Position numbers and translations under genes: made by a program. A stretch of 8,020 nucleotides of DNA from an uncultured Clostridia bacterium (GTDB taxonomy: Bacteria > Bacillota_A > Clostridia > TANB77 > CAG-508). The stretch covers positions 1 to 8,020 of the forward strand of contig CATKFT010000191.1 in assembly GCA_949747745.1 (NCBI GenBank), given 5' to 3'. The notes beneath the pieces are model-generated. The model was not told the origin of the DNA. It made no database searches and worked only from the letters and a program-made list of their open reading frames with translations. Shown in pieces: positions 1 to 7,436 of the stretch; within the stretch, counting starts at the first letter, position 1, and each line of letters opens with the position of its first letter.

Positions 1-18
1 ATCAATAGAGATATCTTG

Positions 19-1838
19 CTATGAAATTAGAGTATTAAAATTCGTGTTAATATTTGACATCCAAATCATAAGTTGCCCAAACCATGGTCTTGTAAAAGCT
101 ACTCCATCTGTTTCTAAAATTTCTAAAATATATTTTTTATCTAGTAAATCATTTATAGGTGCATTTGGATTTTGCATGATATTTGTAAGCATTTGTTTTA
201 CTGCTTTTAGGTAACTTGGGTTATGTGTTTTTGGGTAAGGACTCTTTTTTCTATTTACTATTTCATCTGGTAATAAATCACGTACAACATAACGAAGTAG
301 TCCTTTTTCACGTCCATTTAAAGCTTTCATTTCCCAAGGAACATTCCACATATAATCTACTAATCTGTAATCACAAAATGGAACTCTTAGTTCTAATCCA
401 TTATACATACTCATCCTATCAGACCTATCAAGTAGTGTTTGCATAAACCAATTTAGGGTTAAATATGATATCTTTCTTTTCTCAGCAGTTTGTTTAGAAT
501 CACAATCTAATATTTCTACATTAGATAAACTTTCTTTATACCTATAATCTATATATTCTTTTAAATTGATTTCTTTTGAAATATCTTTATTTAAAAGATT
601 TTGTCTTTCATCTATTGCAATAGACCAAGGAAATGTATTACTATTTAGAGCATCTTCACGGAAGAACCAAGGGTATCCTGCAAAGATTTCATCAGAACAT
701 TCACCAGATACTGCAACAGTTGCACCTTTTTGTATATTTTTACAAAAAAGCAATAAAGAAGAATCAACATCAGCCATTCCGTGGAAAATCTCTTGCAATC
801 ATGGCATCTTCTAAAGCACATGCAAGTTCTGGTGTGTCTATTACAATTTTATGATGATTTGTATTAAAATGTTTTAACATTATATCTATATAATAATTAT
901 CAGAATTTGGCTGGAAATCACTTTTCACAAAGTTTTTATCATTATCCACATAATCAACTGAATAGGTATCAAGTTTTGGTAAATTGTTCTTTTTATAATA
1001 ATTAGATATATATGCTGTAATAATACTAGAATCTAATCCTCCAGAAAGCATTGCACAAAGTGGAACATCAGATACAAGTTGCCTTTTTATTGCGTCTTCT
1101 AATAAATCATGAACAGTATTACATGTTGTATTAAAATCATCTGTATGAGGTTTACTTTCTAATTTCCAGTATTCTTCTATATGTAAACCAGATTTATTGT
1201 ATATAGCAAAATGGGCAGGTTTTATTTCATATATATTTTTAAATATACTCATGCCAGGGGTATGAGCAGGACCAATGCCTAATAATTCTTGAATCCCTTC
1301 TTTATCTAATTTAAGTTCTACTTTTGGATGCTTAATTAGTGATTTTACTTCAGATGCAAAAATTAAATTATCATCTACAGTTGTGTAGTACAAAGGCTTT
1401 ATACCAAAATGATCTCTTGCTAAAAATAATTCTTGTTTTTTCTCATCCCATATTGCAAAACTAAAAATGCCATTAAAACGTTTAACAATATCACTGCCAA
1501 AGTGAATATATGCTTTTAAAATAACTTCTGTATCACTATATCCTTTAAAACTAAAACCAACAGAAATTAATTCTTTTCTAATATCTTCAGTATTGTACAA
1601 TTGTCCATTATATACAATTGTATAAGTATTTTCATTATAAGTAAAACTCATAGGTTGTTTTCCATTTTTAGGGTCTATTATTATTAACCTACGATGTCCT
1701 AAATTAATATGTTTACTAATATAGAGATTTTCTTCATCAGGCCCACGTTTTGCAAGGGCTTTTGTCATGCAAGTTATAACATCTTTCTTATCAGATATAT
1801 CATGTTTTGAATTTACAAAACCGAACTAAACCACACAT
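19..1838 (-). CDS. asnB: Asparagine synthetase, glutamine-hydrolysing; read through two +1 shifts
   Basis: Makes asparagine from aspartate, ATP and glutamine in the cytoplasm. The composite protein is 605 aa, normal for the family. It starts MCGLVGF, so after Met removal Cys2 is the glutaminase nucleophile. The class II amidotransferase domain (about residues 2-190) includes AKRGPDE and an RLIIIDP segment. The synthase domain carries the ATP pyrophosphatase loop SGGLDSS at 265-271, then PGMADVDSS near 353 and SGECSDEIFAGYPWF. The zero frame is broken twice by an extra C before a Gly codon, at codons 6 and 353. Without the first shift only 12 residues would be made. The ATG at 1838 is chosen because it alone restores the catalytic N-terminus; a GGAG lies 12 nt upstream. 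The gene diverges from cysE. The fragments are otherwise uneroded, which argues against a pseudogene. Family assignment is sure; whether the gene is expressed through the shifts is inferred. Confidence 0.93.
779..781 (-). other. +1 shift site 2 (CCA-CGG-A) at asnB codon 353
   Basis: The minus strand reads GAT TTT CCA then CGG AAT GGC TGA, ending the N-terminal fragment. Skipping the C (plus-strand G at 781) gives CCA GGA ATG GCT GAT, so the AsnB motif RDFPGMADVDSS is rebuilt exactly. The conserved motif fixes the extra base to the position just before the Gly codon. Confidence 0.88.
1821..1823 (-). other. +1 shift site 1 (GTT-CGG-T) at asnB codon 6
   Basis: On the minus strand the codons run ATG TGT GGT TTA GTT then CGG TTT TGT and reach TGA six codons after the CGG. 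Skipping the C (plus-strand G at 1823) gives GTT GGT TTT GTA, that is V-G-F-V, matching the usual AsnB start MCG(I/L)xGF. This is the only site with GGT rather than GGA. Confidence 0.85.
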
Positions 1839-1893
1839 ACAATAAATCAACTCCAATGCTTATTTAAAATTTATATATAAATAGTATATTTAA

Positions 1894-1907
1894 AGTTTTA
1901 TAAAACT
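1894..1907. repeat. 14-bp perfect palindrome between asnB and cysE
   Basis: AGTTTTA followed by its exact reverse complement TAAAACT lies in the 240-bp divergent intergenic region, about 56 bp upstream of the asnB start. It could be an operator, but short AT palindromes arise often in such AT-rich DNA. I could not pick convincing -35/-10 pairs for either gene in this region. Confidence 0.3.
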
Positions 1908-2078
1908 GTTACATGGATATTGTTAAAACTTGATTATTATGGGACTATATTCTATATGATAGCTAGTTACTAAAATACATATAATAAGAAAATAATTAAT
2001 GATTATGTATGGGTGCTAATTAGGAATTGTTAAAGCACAATTACAATACTATTTTCATATTATAAAAAAGGTGATAGT

Positions 2079-2598
2079 ATGAGAAAAGTGTTTAAAGAAT
2101 TATATGAAGATGCTAAAAATATAGAAAAAAAAGACCCTGCATGTAAAAATATTTTTTACGTTGTATTTCTATACCAAGGTTTTCATGTATTAGTTTTTCA
2201 TCGCATAGGGCATTTTCTATATAAACATAAATTATATTTTCTAGCAAGGCTAGTATCACAAATAGCAAGGTTTTTAACAGGAATAGAAATACATCCTGGA
2301 GCAAGTATAGGAAGAAGACTATTTATAGATCATGGTATGGGAATAGTAATAGGTGAAACAGCTACTATAGGAAATGATTGTACAATTTATCATGGAGTAA
2401 CATTAGGTGGAACAGGACATGATAAATATAAGCGTCATCCAGATATAGGAAATAATGTAATGATTGGATGTGGAGCAAAAGTGCTAGGAGCAATTAAAAT
2501 AGGAAATAATGTAAAAATAGGTGCAAATGCAGTTGTAACAAAAGAGGTAGGGGATAACTTAACTGTTGTAGGAATACCACGGAAAGGCAAGACACTAG
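2079..2598 (+). CDS. cysE: Serine O-acetyltransferase; C-terminus set by a +1 shift
   Basis: Transfers acetyl from acetyl-CoA to L-serine, giving O-acetylserine for cysteine synthesis; cytoplasmic. After a short helical N-terminus with [14 protein letters not shown], a left-handed beta-helix of hexapeptide repeats begins at TGIEIHPGA. Residues matching the E. coli active site are Glu70 (for Asp143), Asp84-His85 (for Asp157-His158) and Arg119-His120 (for Arg192-His193). VTLGGTG at 107-113 and VVGIP at 163-167 are typical. A strong AAAGGTGAT precedes the ATG. At codon 168 the zero frame reads CGG and continues for a hydrophobic, non-homologous tail to 2651 (190 aa). Skipping the C gives GKARH and a stop at 2598, a normal 172-aa short CysE. 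Function is sure. The shift is less compelling here than in asnB, because either product keeps the catalytic core. Confidence 0.9.
2580..2582 (+). other. +1 shift site 3 (CCA-CGG-A) at cysE codon 168
   Basis: After VVGIP the zero frame has CGG AAA GGC. Skipping C at 2580 gives GGA AAG GCA AGA CAC TAG, matching the family's usual VVG(I/V)PG ending followed by a quick stop. This is the only CGG trinucleotide in the gene. Confidence 0.7.
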
Positions 2599-2726
2599 CA
2601 GTATGGCTTGTTTGCTGTATAAAAAAGCTATTTATTCTTGAAACTTTTTAGTTATTAACAAAAAAGCATCATAGGACATAAAATAAATAGCATAGAATAT
2701 ATAACAGGAAGTAAAATTTGAAAATT

Positions 2727-2757
2727 TTAATCAAATTTAGTGCTTTTAAAGAAAGGA
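2727..2757 (+). repeat. Leader repeat copy A, upstream of the 97-aa protein gene
   Basis: A 31-nt stretch beginning TTAATCAAATTT, with TGC and TAA in the middle and ending GAAAGGA, closely matches 3576-3606 at the same length. Both copies end in the ribosome binding site of the gene that follows, and both are preceded by a TTTGAAAA string. It may be a shared regulatory leader or a duplicated 5' region. Confidence 0.5.
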
Positions 2758-2765
2758 GAGGTCTT

Positions 2766-3059
2766 ATGTTAGATGGTAAATATAGTTCTTCACTAAATAC
2801 ACCAATGGGTGCAATTAATGGAACAATTACATTAATGAGTAATGGAAATAATGTTCAAGGTATGATTGAAACAATGGGAATGAGAAATACTTTTACTGGA
2901 ACAAAAACTAAAGAAAATGAGTGTGCATTTACAGGAAATTTTAGTACACCAATTGGAAATATACAATATAATGCAACTTGTGTTGTTATGAATAACAACT
3001 TAGAATTAATGGCAAATACTAATAAAGGGAATTTTAAATTATTAGGAAAGCGAATTTAA
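2766..3059 (+). CDS. Small beta-rich hypothetical protein with internal duplication
   Basis: A 97-aa protein of unrecognised function, rich in Asn, Thr, Gly and Met, with no signal peptide or membrane segment. It looks built from alternating beta strands. The two halves resemble each other: TPMGAINGTITLMSNGNNVQG (residues 12-32) lines up with TPIGNIQYNATCVVMNNNLEL (about 60-80), and each is followed by a (F/N)xxxGxK-like strand. This suggests a duplicated sheet, perhaps a small barrel that binds a ligand or partner; that is inference. Start at ATG 2766 is chosen for its AGGAG with 7-nt spacing. An in-frame TTG at 2718 would add 16 residues (MKILIKFSAFKERRGL) and is less likely. It has no CGG and no frame break. 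It stands between cysE and an unrelated small gene, so context does not give a role. Confidence 0.75.
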   Translation: MLDGKYSSSLNTPMGAINGTITLMSNGNNVQGMIETMGMRNTFTGTKTKENECAFTGNFSTPIGNIQYNATCVVMNNNLELMANTNKGNFKLLGKRI

Positions 3060-3060
3060 T

Positions 3061-3089
3061 TTGCTAAAATTAATATAATATGTTAAAAT
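3061..3089 (+). promoter_or_regulatory. Probable promoter for the 72-aa protein gene
   Basis: TTGCTA (3061-3066) is followed after exactly 17 nt by TAAAAT (3084-3089), with TG at 3081-3082 one base ahead of it, giving an extended -10. It starts right after the stop codon of the preceding gene and would give a leader of about 78 nt. Confidence 0.5.
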
Positions 3090-3096
3090 AGTTATG

Positions 3097-3133
3097 ATAT
3101 ATGGGATTTCCAAAATAATATTTTCCCGTATGT
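3097..3133 (+). other. Hairpin in the leader of the 72-aa protein gene
   Basis: ATATATGGGA (3097-3106) can pair with TCCCGTATGT (3124-3133) with two T-G wobbles and a 17-nt loop. There is no T-run after it, so it is not a standard terminator. It lies just downstream of the predicted promoter and could be a regulatory leader fold. Confidence 0.35.
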
Positions 3134-3173
3134 ATATAGTAATTATTATTACGATGCAAATGGAGGAAGAAGA

Positions 3174-3392
3174 ATGGCAAAAAGTAAAATTGTCAGAAAG
3201 AAAGTGACGCAATATGAATTAGCAGCAAAGGCAATGAATGAGGCAGGTTATAAGGGAATTACCAGTGATATGATTGAAAAAAGTGAAAACGAATATGGTA
3301 CTATTATCTATATTGCTGTAATTGGTCATGCTATGGTAATTTACACGCCTCAATATAAAGGAAATGAAGTGCAGCTTATTTCCTTTAAGTAA
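3174..3392 (+). CDS. Unrecognised 72-aa cytoplasmic protein
   Basis: I do not recognise this protein. The first 15 residues are basic (MAKSKIVRKKVTQYE). A helical stretch follows (LAAKAMNEAGYKGITSDMIEKSE), and the last part looks like beta strands (GTIIYIAVIGHAMVIYTPQYKGNEVQLISF). The pattern of a short helix then three strands suggests a small compact domain; the hydrophobic strands alternate and are too short to be a membrane helix. GGAGGA ends about 8 nt before the ATG, supporting this start. It has its own probable promoter and a strong terminator after it, so it appears to be a single-gene transcript. It contains no CGG and no frame break. Function is unknown. Confidence 0.75.
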   Translation: MAKSKIVRKKVTQYELAAKAMNEAGYKGITSDMIEKSENEYGTIIYIAVIGHAMVIYTPQYKGNEVQLISFK

Positions 3393-3414
3393 TCTAATAA
3401 AATTTTAAATTAAG

Positions 3415-3450
3415 AAAACTGTTACTTGCAAAAGCAGGTGACAGTTTTTT
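3415..3450 (+). terminator. Strong intrinsic terminator
   Basis: AAAACTGT... (3415-3429) pairs over 15 bp, including T-G wobbles, with 3434-3448 around an AAAA loop, and a run of six T ends at 3450. It closes the transcript of the 72-aa protein and separates it from the ABC operon. Confidence 0.9.
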
Positions 3451-3453
3451 AAC

Positions 3454-3479
3454 AATTTCTTAAAACTTATTAAGAAATT
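3454..3479. promoter_or_regulatory. 10-bp inverted repeat upstream of the ABC operon (possible operator)
   Basis: AATTTCTTAA (3454-3463) and its exact reverse complement TTAAGAAATT (3470-3479) flank a 6-nt centre, AACTTA. The repeat lies upstream of the -10 at 3512-3517, centred near -57 of the predicted start. The promoter has no good -35, so an activator such as a response regulator binding here is plausible. FtsX-type exporters of this group are often controlled that way. No regulator gene is adjacent in the window. Confidence 0.5.
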
Positions 3480-3511
3480 ATGAATTTAGAAAAATTTGGT
3501 AAAGAAAAGTG

Positions 3512-3517
3512 TATAAT
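3512..3517 (+). promoter_or_regulatory. -10 element of the ABC operon promoter
   Basis: A perfect TATAAT. No hexamer close to TTGACA lies 16-18 nt upstream, since that region is AG-rich. The predicted leader is about 95 nt and includes AGGAGG at 3537-3542 and leader repeat copy B. Confidence 0.5.
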
Positions 3518-3575
3518 AAGGAAAAATAAGTTTATAGGAGGAAAGTTTGAAAAACAAAATTATATAATATAATTG

Positions 3576-3606
3576 TTAATCAAATTTTATGCCTGTAAGG
3601 AAAGGA
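3576..3606 (+). repeat. Leader repeat copy B, upstream of the ABC ATPase gene
   Basis: A same-length match to 2727-2757: it shares TTAATCAAATTT, a central TGC and TAA, and the terminal GAAAGGA. Translated in the frame of the gene it gives LIKFYACKERN, against LIKFSAFKERR in copy A. The same reading frame relative to the following gene may be coincidence. An AGGAGG at 3537-3542 just upstream precedes a TTG codon that opens a six-codon reading frame. Confidence 0.5.
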
Positions 3607-3617
3607 ATGTTAGAAAT

Positions 3618-4300
3618 ATGGAAATTTTAAAAGTAGAAAATCTATCGAAAATTTATGGAAAAGGAGAAACAGCTGTAAAAGCTATTGATAATATATCTTT
3701 TTCAGTTAAAGAAGGAGAGTTTGTATCAATTATTGGTCCATCTGGTTCTCGGAAAATCTACTATGTTACATATTTTAGGAGGAGTTGATAGACCAACATC
3801 ACGGAAAAGTTTATATTAAAGGAGAGGATGTATATTCTTTAAATAATAATGATTTAGCTATTTTCAGAAGGAGAAATGTAGGGCTTATTTATCAATTTTA
3901 TAACTTAATTCCTATTTTAAATGTAGAAGAAAATATATCATTACCAGTTTTATTAGATGGTAAAAAGATAGATAATGAACGTTTACAAGAAATTATAAAA
4001 ACTTTGGGGTTAGAACAAAGAATTCGTCACTTGCCAAGTGAATTATCAGGAGGTCAACAACAACGTGTATCTATTGGAAGAAGTTTAATAAATAATCCAA
4101 GCATTATTTTAGCAGATGAGCCAACAGGAAATTTGGATAGCAAAAATTCTAGTGAGATATTAGAATTATTGAAATATTCTAACAAAAAGTATAATCAGAC
4201 ATTAATTATGATTACACATGATTTAAATATTGCAAGTCAAGCAGATAGAATGATAAAAATTCAAGATGGAAAAATATTTAGTGATGAAAAAATAAATTAG
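3618..4300 (+). CDS. ABC transporter ATPase (FtsX/MacB exporter group); read through two +1 shifts
   Basis: Cytoplasmic ATPase that powers the permease encoded just downstream. The composite is 226 aa, the normal length. Walker A GPSGSGKST is at 40-48, Q-loop Gln92 (YQFYNLIP), signature LSGGQQQR at 142-149, Walker B IILADE ending at Glu167 with the D-loop GNLD after it, and H-loop His200. The FYNLIP and DEPTGNLD forms are typical of the MacB/BceA/LolD group. The zero frame breaks at codon 45, the Gly just before the catalytic Walker A Lys46, and again at codon 62 (TSGKV). The two sites are only 52 nt apart. Without shifts a 56-aa fragment ends at 3788. Start ATG 3618 has AAAGGA 10-11 nt upstream and gives the usual MEILKVENLSKIY opening. 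Substrate is unknown; antimicrobial-peptide or lipid-linked export is usual for the group. Confidence 0.92.
3750..3752 (+). other. +1 shift site 4 (TCT-CGG-A) inside Walker A of the ATPase
   Basis: The zero frame reads GGT TCT CGG AAA ATC. Skipping C at 3750 gives GGT TCT GGA AAA TCT ACT, so the universally conserved GSGKST is restored. Because Walker A is nearly invariant, this is the best-determined of the seven sites. Confidence 0.92.
3802..3804 (+). other. +1 shift site 5 (TCA-CGG-A) at ATPase codon 62
   Basis: In the frame set by site 4, CCA ACA TCA is followed by CGG AAA AGT and soon a TAA. Skipping C at 3802 gives TCA GGA AAA GTT TAT ATT, that is SGKVYI, the usual (P/T)(T/S)SGxVxxxG segment that follows the GGVDRP stretch in these ATPases. 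Confidence 0.88.
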
Positions 4301-4311
4301 GAGGAGAAGTT

Positions 4312-6922
4312 GTGAATATATTAAAGAAATTAACATCAAATTATTTAAAACTAAATAAAAAAAGAACAATAGTTACTATTATTGGAATTATTCTATCTGG
4401 TGCAATGATTACAGCAGTTGCAACTCTTGCAGTTTCTTTTCAAAGATTTATGCTAAATGTACAAATTAGTTATGATGGTGCTTGGGAAGCTAATTTTAAA
4501 AATGTTAAAACAGAAGATATACAAACTATTGCAAATGATAGAAGATTTACTAATGTTTGTTTGATGGCTCGGAGTAGGAATGGCTAAAAATGAATATTCA
4601 GAAGACGAGTTTTTATATATTAAAGCATATACCGAAGAAGCCTTAAAAAACATGAAAATTCGTTTAATAGATGGAAGACTTCCAAAAAATGAAAATGAAA
4701 TTGTATTAAGTACTACTTTTTTTGATGGAAAAGAAAATGAACCTAAAATTGGTGATACAATTACTTTAGAAATAGGAAAAAGAATGAGTGATGGGGAGGA
4801 ATTAATAGGTTCGCCAAAAGAAGATAATGAAACTTTTATAAAAAGTGAAACAAAAACTTATTTAGTATGTGGAAAAATACAAAGACCAGATTTTGAAAAA
4901 TCTACTGATAATTATACATCAGGAGTTACATTTCTTAATGAAGAAAAAGCATTAACAGTAAAAAATGTTGATATAGGAGTTATTTCAAAAAATGTTAAAG
5001 ATTTATATAAAGATACAGAAGAAGTGGCGGAAAAATTAGGATTATATTATGAGAATGCATTAGGAAACAAAACATATAATATAAAATATAATGAATATGT
5101 ATTAGCATTTAAAGGAGTAAACAGTACAAATGGGTTTAATGAAATGTTATATTCTGTATGTGGTATTTTAATAACTGTTATTATGGTAGGCTCTATTTTA
5201 GTTATTTACAATAGTTTTGCAATTTCAGTATCTGAAAGAAAAAAACAGTTTGGAATGCTAGCATCAATTGGTGCAACGAAAAAACAAATAAAGAAATCGG
5301 TTATTTATGAGGGGGCAATTTTAGGAAGTATTGGTATTCCTATAGGAATTTTAGCTGGAATAAGTGGAATTGGAATTACTTTAAATATAGTAAATGAATT
5401 ATTAAAACCAATGTTTGAATCTGAGGGGGTTAATTGGTCATTAAGCCTTGTTGTATCTTGGAATGCTATTATAGTAGCAATTATTTTAATAGGACTTACT
5501 ATTTATTTATCTGTTATGATACCAGCAAAACGAGCAAGTAAAGCAAGTCCAATAGAGACAATTCGTGGAAATAGTGAAATACAAATTAAAGCTAAGAAAT
5601 TAAAAACTCCTAAATTTATTAGAAAATTTTTTGGAATAGAAGGAGAAATGGCTTTAAAGAATTTAAAAAGAAGTAGGAAAAAATATCGTACAACAGTTAT
5701 TTCGCTTATGATAAGCATAATACTATTTGTATCAGTTAGTGGATTTGTAGACTATATGTATAGTGGATTTGATGCAATGTATGCAGATGTAGATTATGAT
5801 TATTCAATTATTCTTTATGGAACAAATGTAGAAAATGAAATTAGACAGAAACAAGAAATAAAAACTCAACTTGAAAATTCAGATAATATTGATAAATTAA
5901 CTATTTCTGAAAGTGTTTATAGGTATACAATATTACAAGAGGAAGATTTGGATATGGATATGAGAAAGAATATTCATAATAAAAAAGAAATAGAAGAAAT
6001 ATTCTCAAAAGATGAAAATGGATATACAATAGCAGTACAAATAATGTCATTAACAAATAAACAAATGAAAGAGTATTTAAAGCAGTTTGGAATATCAAGT
6101 TTAAAAGATAATCAAGGAATATTAATTAATTATTCTAATATGATAAGAAGTGCTAAAATAGAAGGAAACATTACTTCATTAAAAGATAAGGATAATTTAA
6201 AAGTAAATATGTATGAAAAGGATAACGAAGATGGAGAAGTAAAAGCAAAAGAAAAATCTTTTGAAATTGCAAAAGTTACAGATAAAATGCCATTTGGCAT
6301 AACAAATATGGATATTCCTAAATTGATTTTAATTGTAAATGAAGATGTAATAAATGAAGAAAATGAAAATACTTATACAACAAATATTGTTTTTACTGCA
6401 AAAAATGAGCAAGAATTAAAAGAAGAACTAAAACAAATGGAGAGTAAGTATAATGGTTTACAATTGTATATTACAAATGTAAAAGAAAACATACAATCAC
6501 AAAGAAATTTAAAAATGATTATAAATATCTTCTTATATGGATTTATAGTACTTATATCAAGTATAGGAATAGCTAATATATTTAATACTATATCAACCAA
6601 TATAAATTTAAGAAAACGAGAATTTGCAATGTTAAAGAGTATTGGTATGACAGATAAAGGGTTTAAAAAGATGTTAAATTTGGAATGTTTCTTTTATGGA
6701 ACAAAAGCCTTGATGTTTGGATTACCAATTGGAGTTATAATATGTTATTTCATTAATAGAGGATTTGGAAATATGGTAGAATTTGTATTTAATTTACCAT
6801 GGAGAAGTATTATTATTTCAATTGTTAGTGTGTATTTAGTTGTGTTTATTACAATGATATATTCAACTAGCAAAATAAGGAAAGAAAATATTATTGATGT
6901 ATTAAGAGATGAAAATATATAA
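4312..6922 (+). CDS. ABC transporter permease, FtsX/MacB type; read through one +1 shift
   Basis: Membrane partner of the preceding ATPase, 11 nt downstream. The composite is 869 aa with about eight membrane helices: one N-terminal (about 20-42), three at 282-306, 335-361 and 379-405, one at 460-482, and three at 735-761, 794-819 and 832-852. Both three-helix blocks are FtsX domains with ERKKQFGMLASIGATKKQ and KREFAMLKSIGMT coupling segments. Large hydrophilic loops (about 43-280 and 483-734) should face outside. The GTG start at 4312 follows AGGAGGAG. The zero frame breaks at codon 87 (CGG at 4570), leaving a 91-aa fragment; an ATG at 4580 opens the rest but lacks a ribosome binding site and the first helix. 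Probably exports peptides or lipids, or acts in resistance; substrate unknown. Confidence 0.9.
4570..4572 (+). other. +1 shift site 6 (GCT-CGG-A) at permease codon 87
   Basis: The zero frame reads TTG ATG GCT CGG AGT AGG AAT GGC TAA. Skipping C at 4570 gives GCT GGA GTA GGA ATG GCT AAA, joining the first helix to the remaining 780 residues. The exact join rests on the recurring pattern more than on a strict motif. Confidence 0.82.
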
Positions 6923-7031
6923 ACATGTAATTTGAAAATTATTTATATTAAAAGTGATACCTTTAATTAGCATAAAAAAATGAAAAATGCGCATCTTATA
7001 ATTTAGAAAGATTATGAGGTGTGTTTTTATT

Positions 7032-7223
7032 ATGGAAAAAAGTATAAATAATGAAAAAAAATTAGAAAAAGAAAGGATTTATGAGGAAAGGAAGAGGCTT
7101 AGAATAGAATCTGGAGAAGATACTACTAAATATGGTGAATTTGTATGTTCATATTTTGCTTGGTTAACACCAGAAGAACAAAAAAGAAAAGCAGAAAGTA
7201 TGAGTGAAATGACTGATAAATAA
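7032..7223 (+). CDS. Unrecognised charged 63-aa protein
   Basis: I do not recognise this protein. The first half is very rich in Lys and Glu (MEKSINNEKKLEKERIYEER) and probably forms a charged helix. The second half carries TKYGEFVCSYFAWLTPEEQKRKAE with a single Cys and an aromatic cluster. There is no membrane segment. Start ATG 7032 is preferred because GAGGTG lies about 10 nt upstream; an in-frame ATG at 7014 overlaps that ribosome binding site and would add MRCVFI. A TATAAT at 6997-7002 just upstream could be a -10, but I see no -35. It lies between the permease and an XRE regulator. It contains no CGG. The coding call is moderately sure and function is unknown. Confidence 0.6.
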   Translation: MEKSINNEKKLEKERIYEERKRLRIESGEDTTKYGEFVCSYFAWLTPEEQKRKAESMSEMTDK

Positions 7224-7316
7224 AGTTATATAATTATATGATTTTAATACTTAGTAAATAGACTTATACTTTATAATTGATTAAATATATACAAAAAGCC
7301 AAAACACAATAGAAAA

Positions 7317-7348
7317 AGTCAAATTGATATGTTAAAATTAATTTGACT
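7317..7348. repeat. 9-bp inverted repeat upstream of the XRE gene
   Basis: AGTCAAATT (7317-7325) and its exact reverse complement AATTTGACT (7340-7348) flank 14 nt. There is no T-run after it, so it is not a clear terminator. It lies about 90 nt before the small XRE protein and could be its operator, although 14 nt is a long centre for a single XRE dimer. Confidence 0.4.
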
Positions 7349-7377
7349 AGAAAACAAATTCGGCAAAATACGACATT

Positions 7378-7420
7378 TCCGCCAAAGCGGATGGAATATA
7401 TGATTTAATGTAAAAAAATA
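7378..7420 (+). repeat. Hairpin leader element, copy 1 (before the XRE gene)
   Basis: Stem TCCGC/GCGGA closes a CAAA loop. After three bases (TGG) come AATATATGATTTAAT (7395-7409) and then an A-rich tail. It matches 7703-7744 in order and spacing. The stem differs by one compensated pair (C-G here, T-A there), which suggests that the fold is kept. It ends about 16 nt before the XRE start. Confidence 0.65.
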
Positions 7421-7436
7421 CAAAATTGGTGGGAAA

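Noticed and set aside
216..854. Plus-strand reading frames inside asnB, and minus-strand ones inside the permease
   Set aside because: They are shadows of the real genes, with no ribosome binding sites and no recognisable protein features.
19..1768. Two separate minus-strand genes for asparagine synthetase halves
   Set aside because: They join into one 605-aa AsnB if one C is skipped at 781, and a further skip at 1823 restores the N-terminus. The inner ATG has no ribosome binding site.
2021..2063. Promoter of cysE (TTGTTA near 2027 with TACAAT or TATTAT)
   Set aside because: No pairing of these hexamers has a spacing near 17 nt.
2599..2765. Terminator after cysE
   Set aside because: GCTATTTATT (2627-2636) and AATAAATAGC (2682-2691) are inverted repeats, but the 45-nt loop and lack of a T-run make a terminator unlikely.
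3785..3804. Start of the ATPase gene at a TTG near 3785
   Set aside because: It lies after the Walker A motif, and its first residues before GKVYI are out of the true frame.
4580..4582. ATG at 4580 as the permease start
   Set aside because: There is no ribosome binding site, and it would lose the first membrane helix encoded from GTG 4312.
3573..6922. Pseudogenes: a decayed ABC operon
   Set aside because: All motifs outside the CGG sites are intact, there are no other stops or frame breaks over 3 kb, and the three breaks are identical in kind to those in unrelated genes.
7014..7031. ATG at 7014 as the start of the 63-aa protein
   Set aside because: It overlaps the GAGGTG that best serves as ribosome binding site for ATG 7032.
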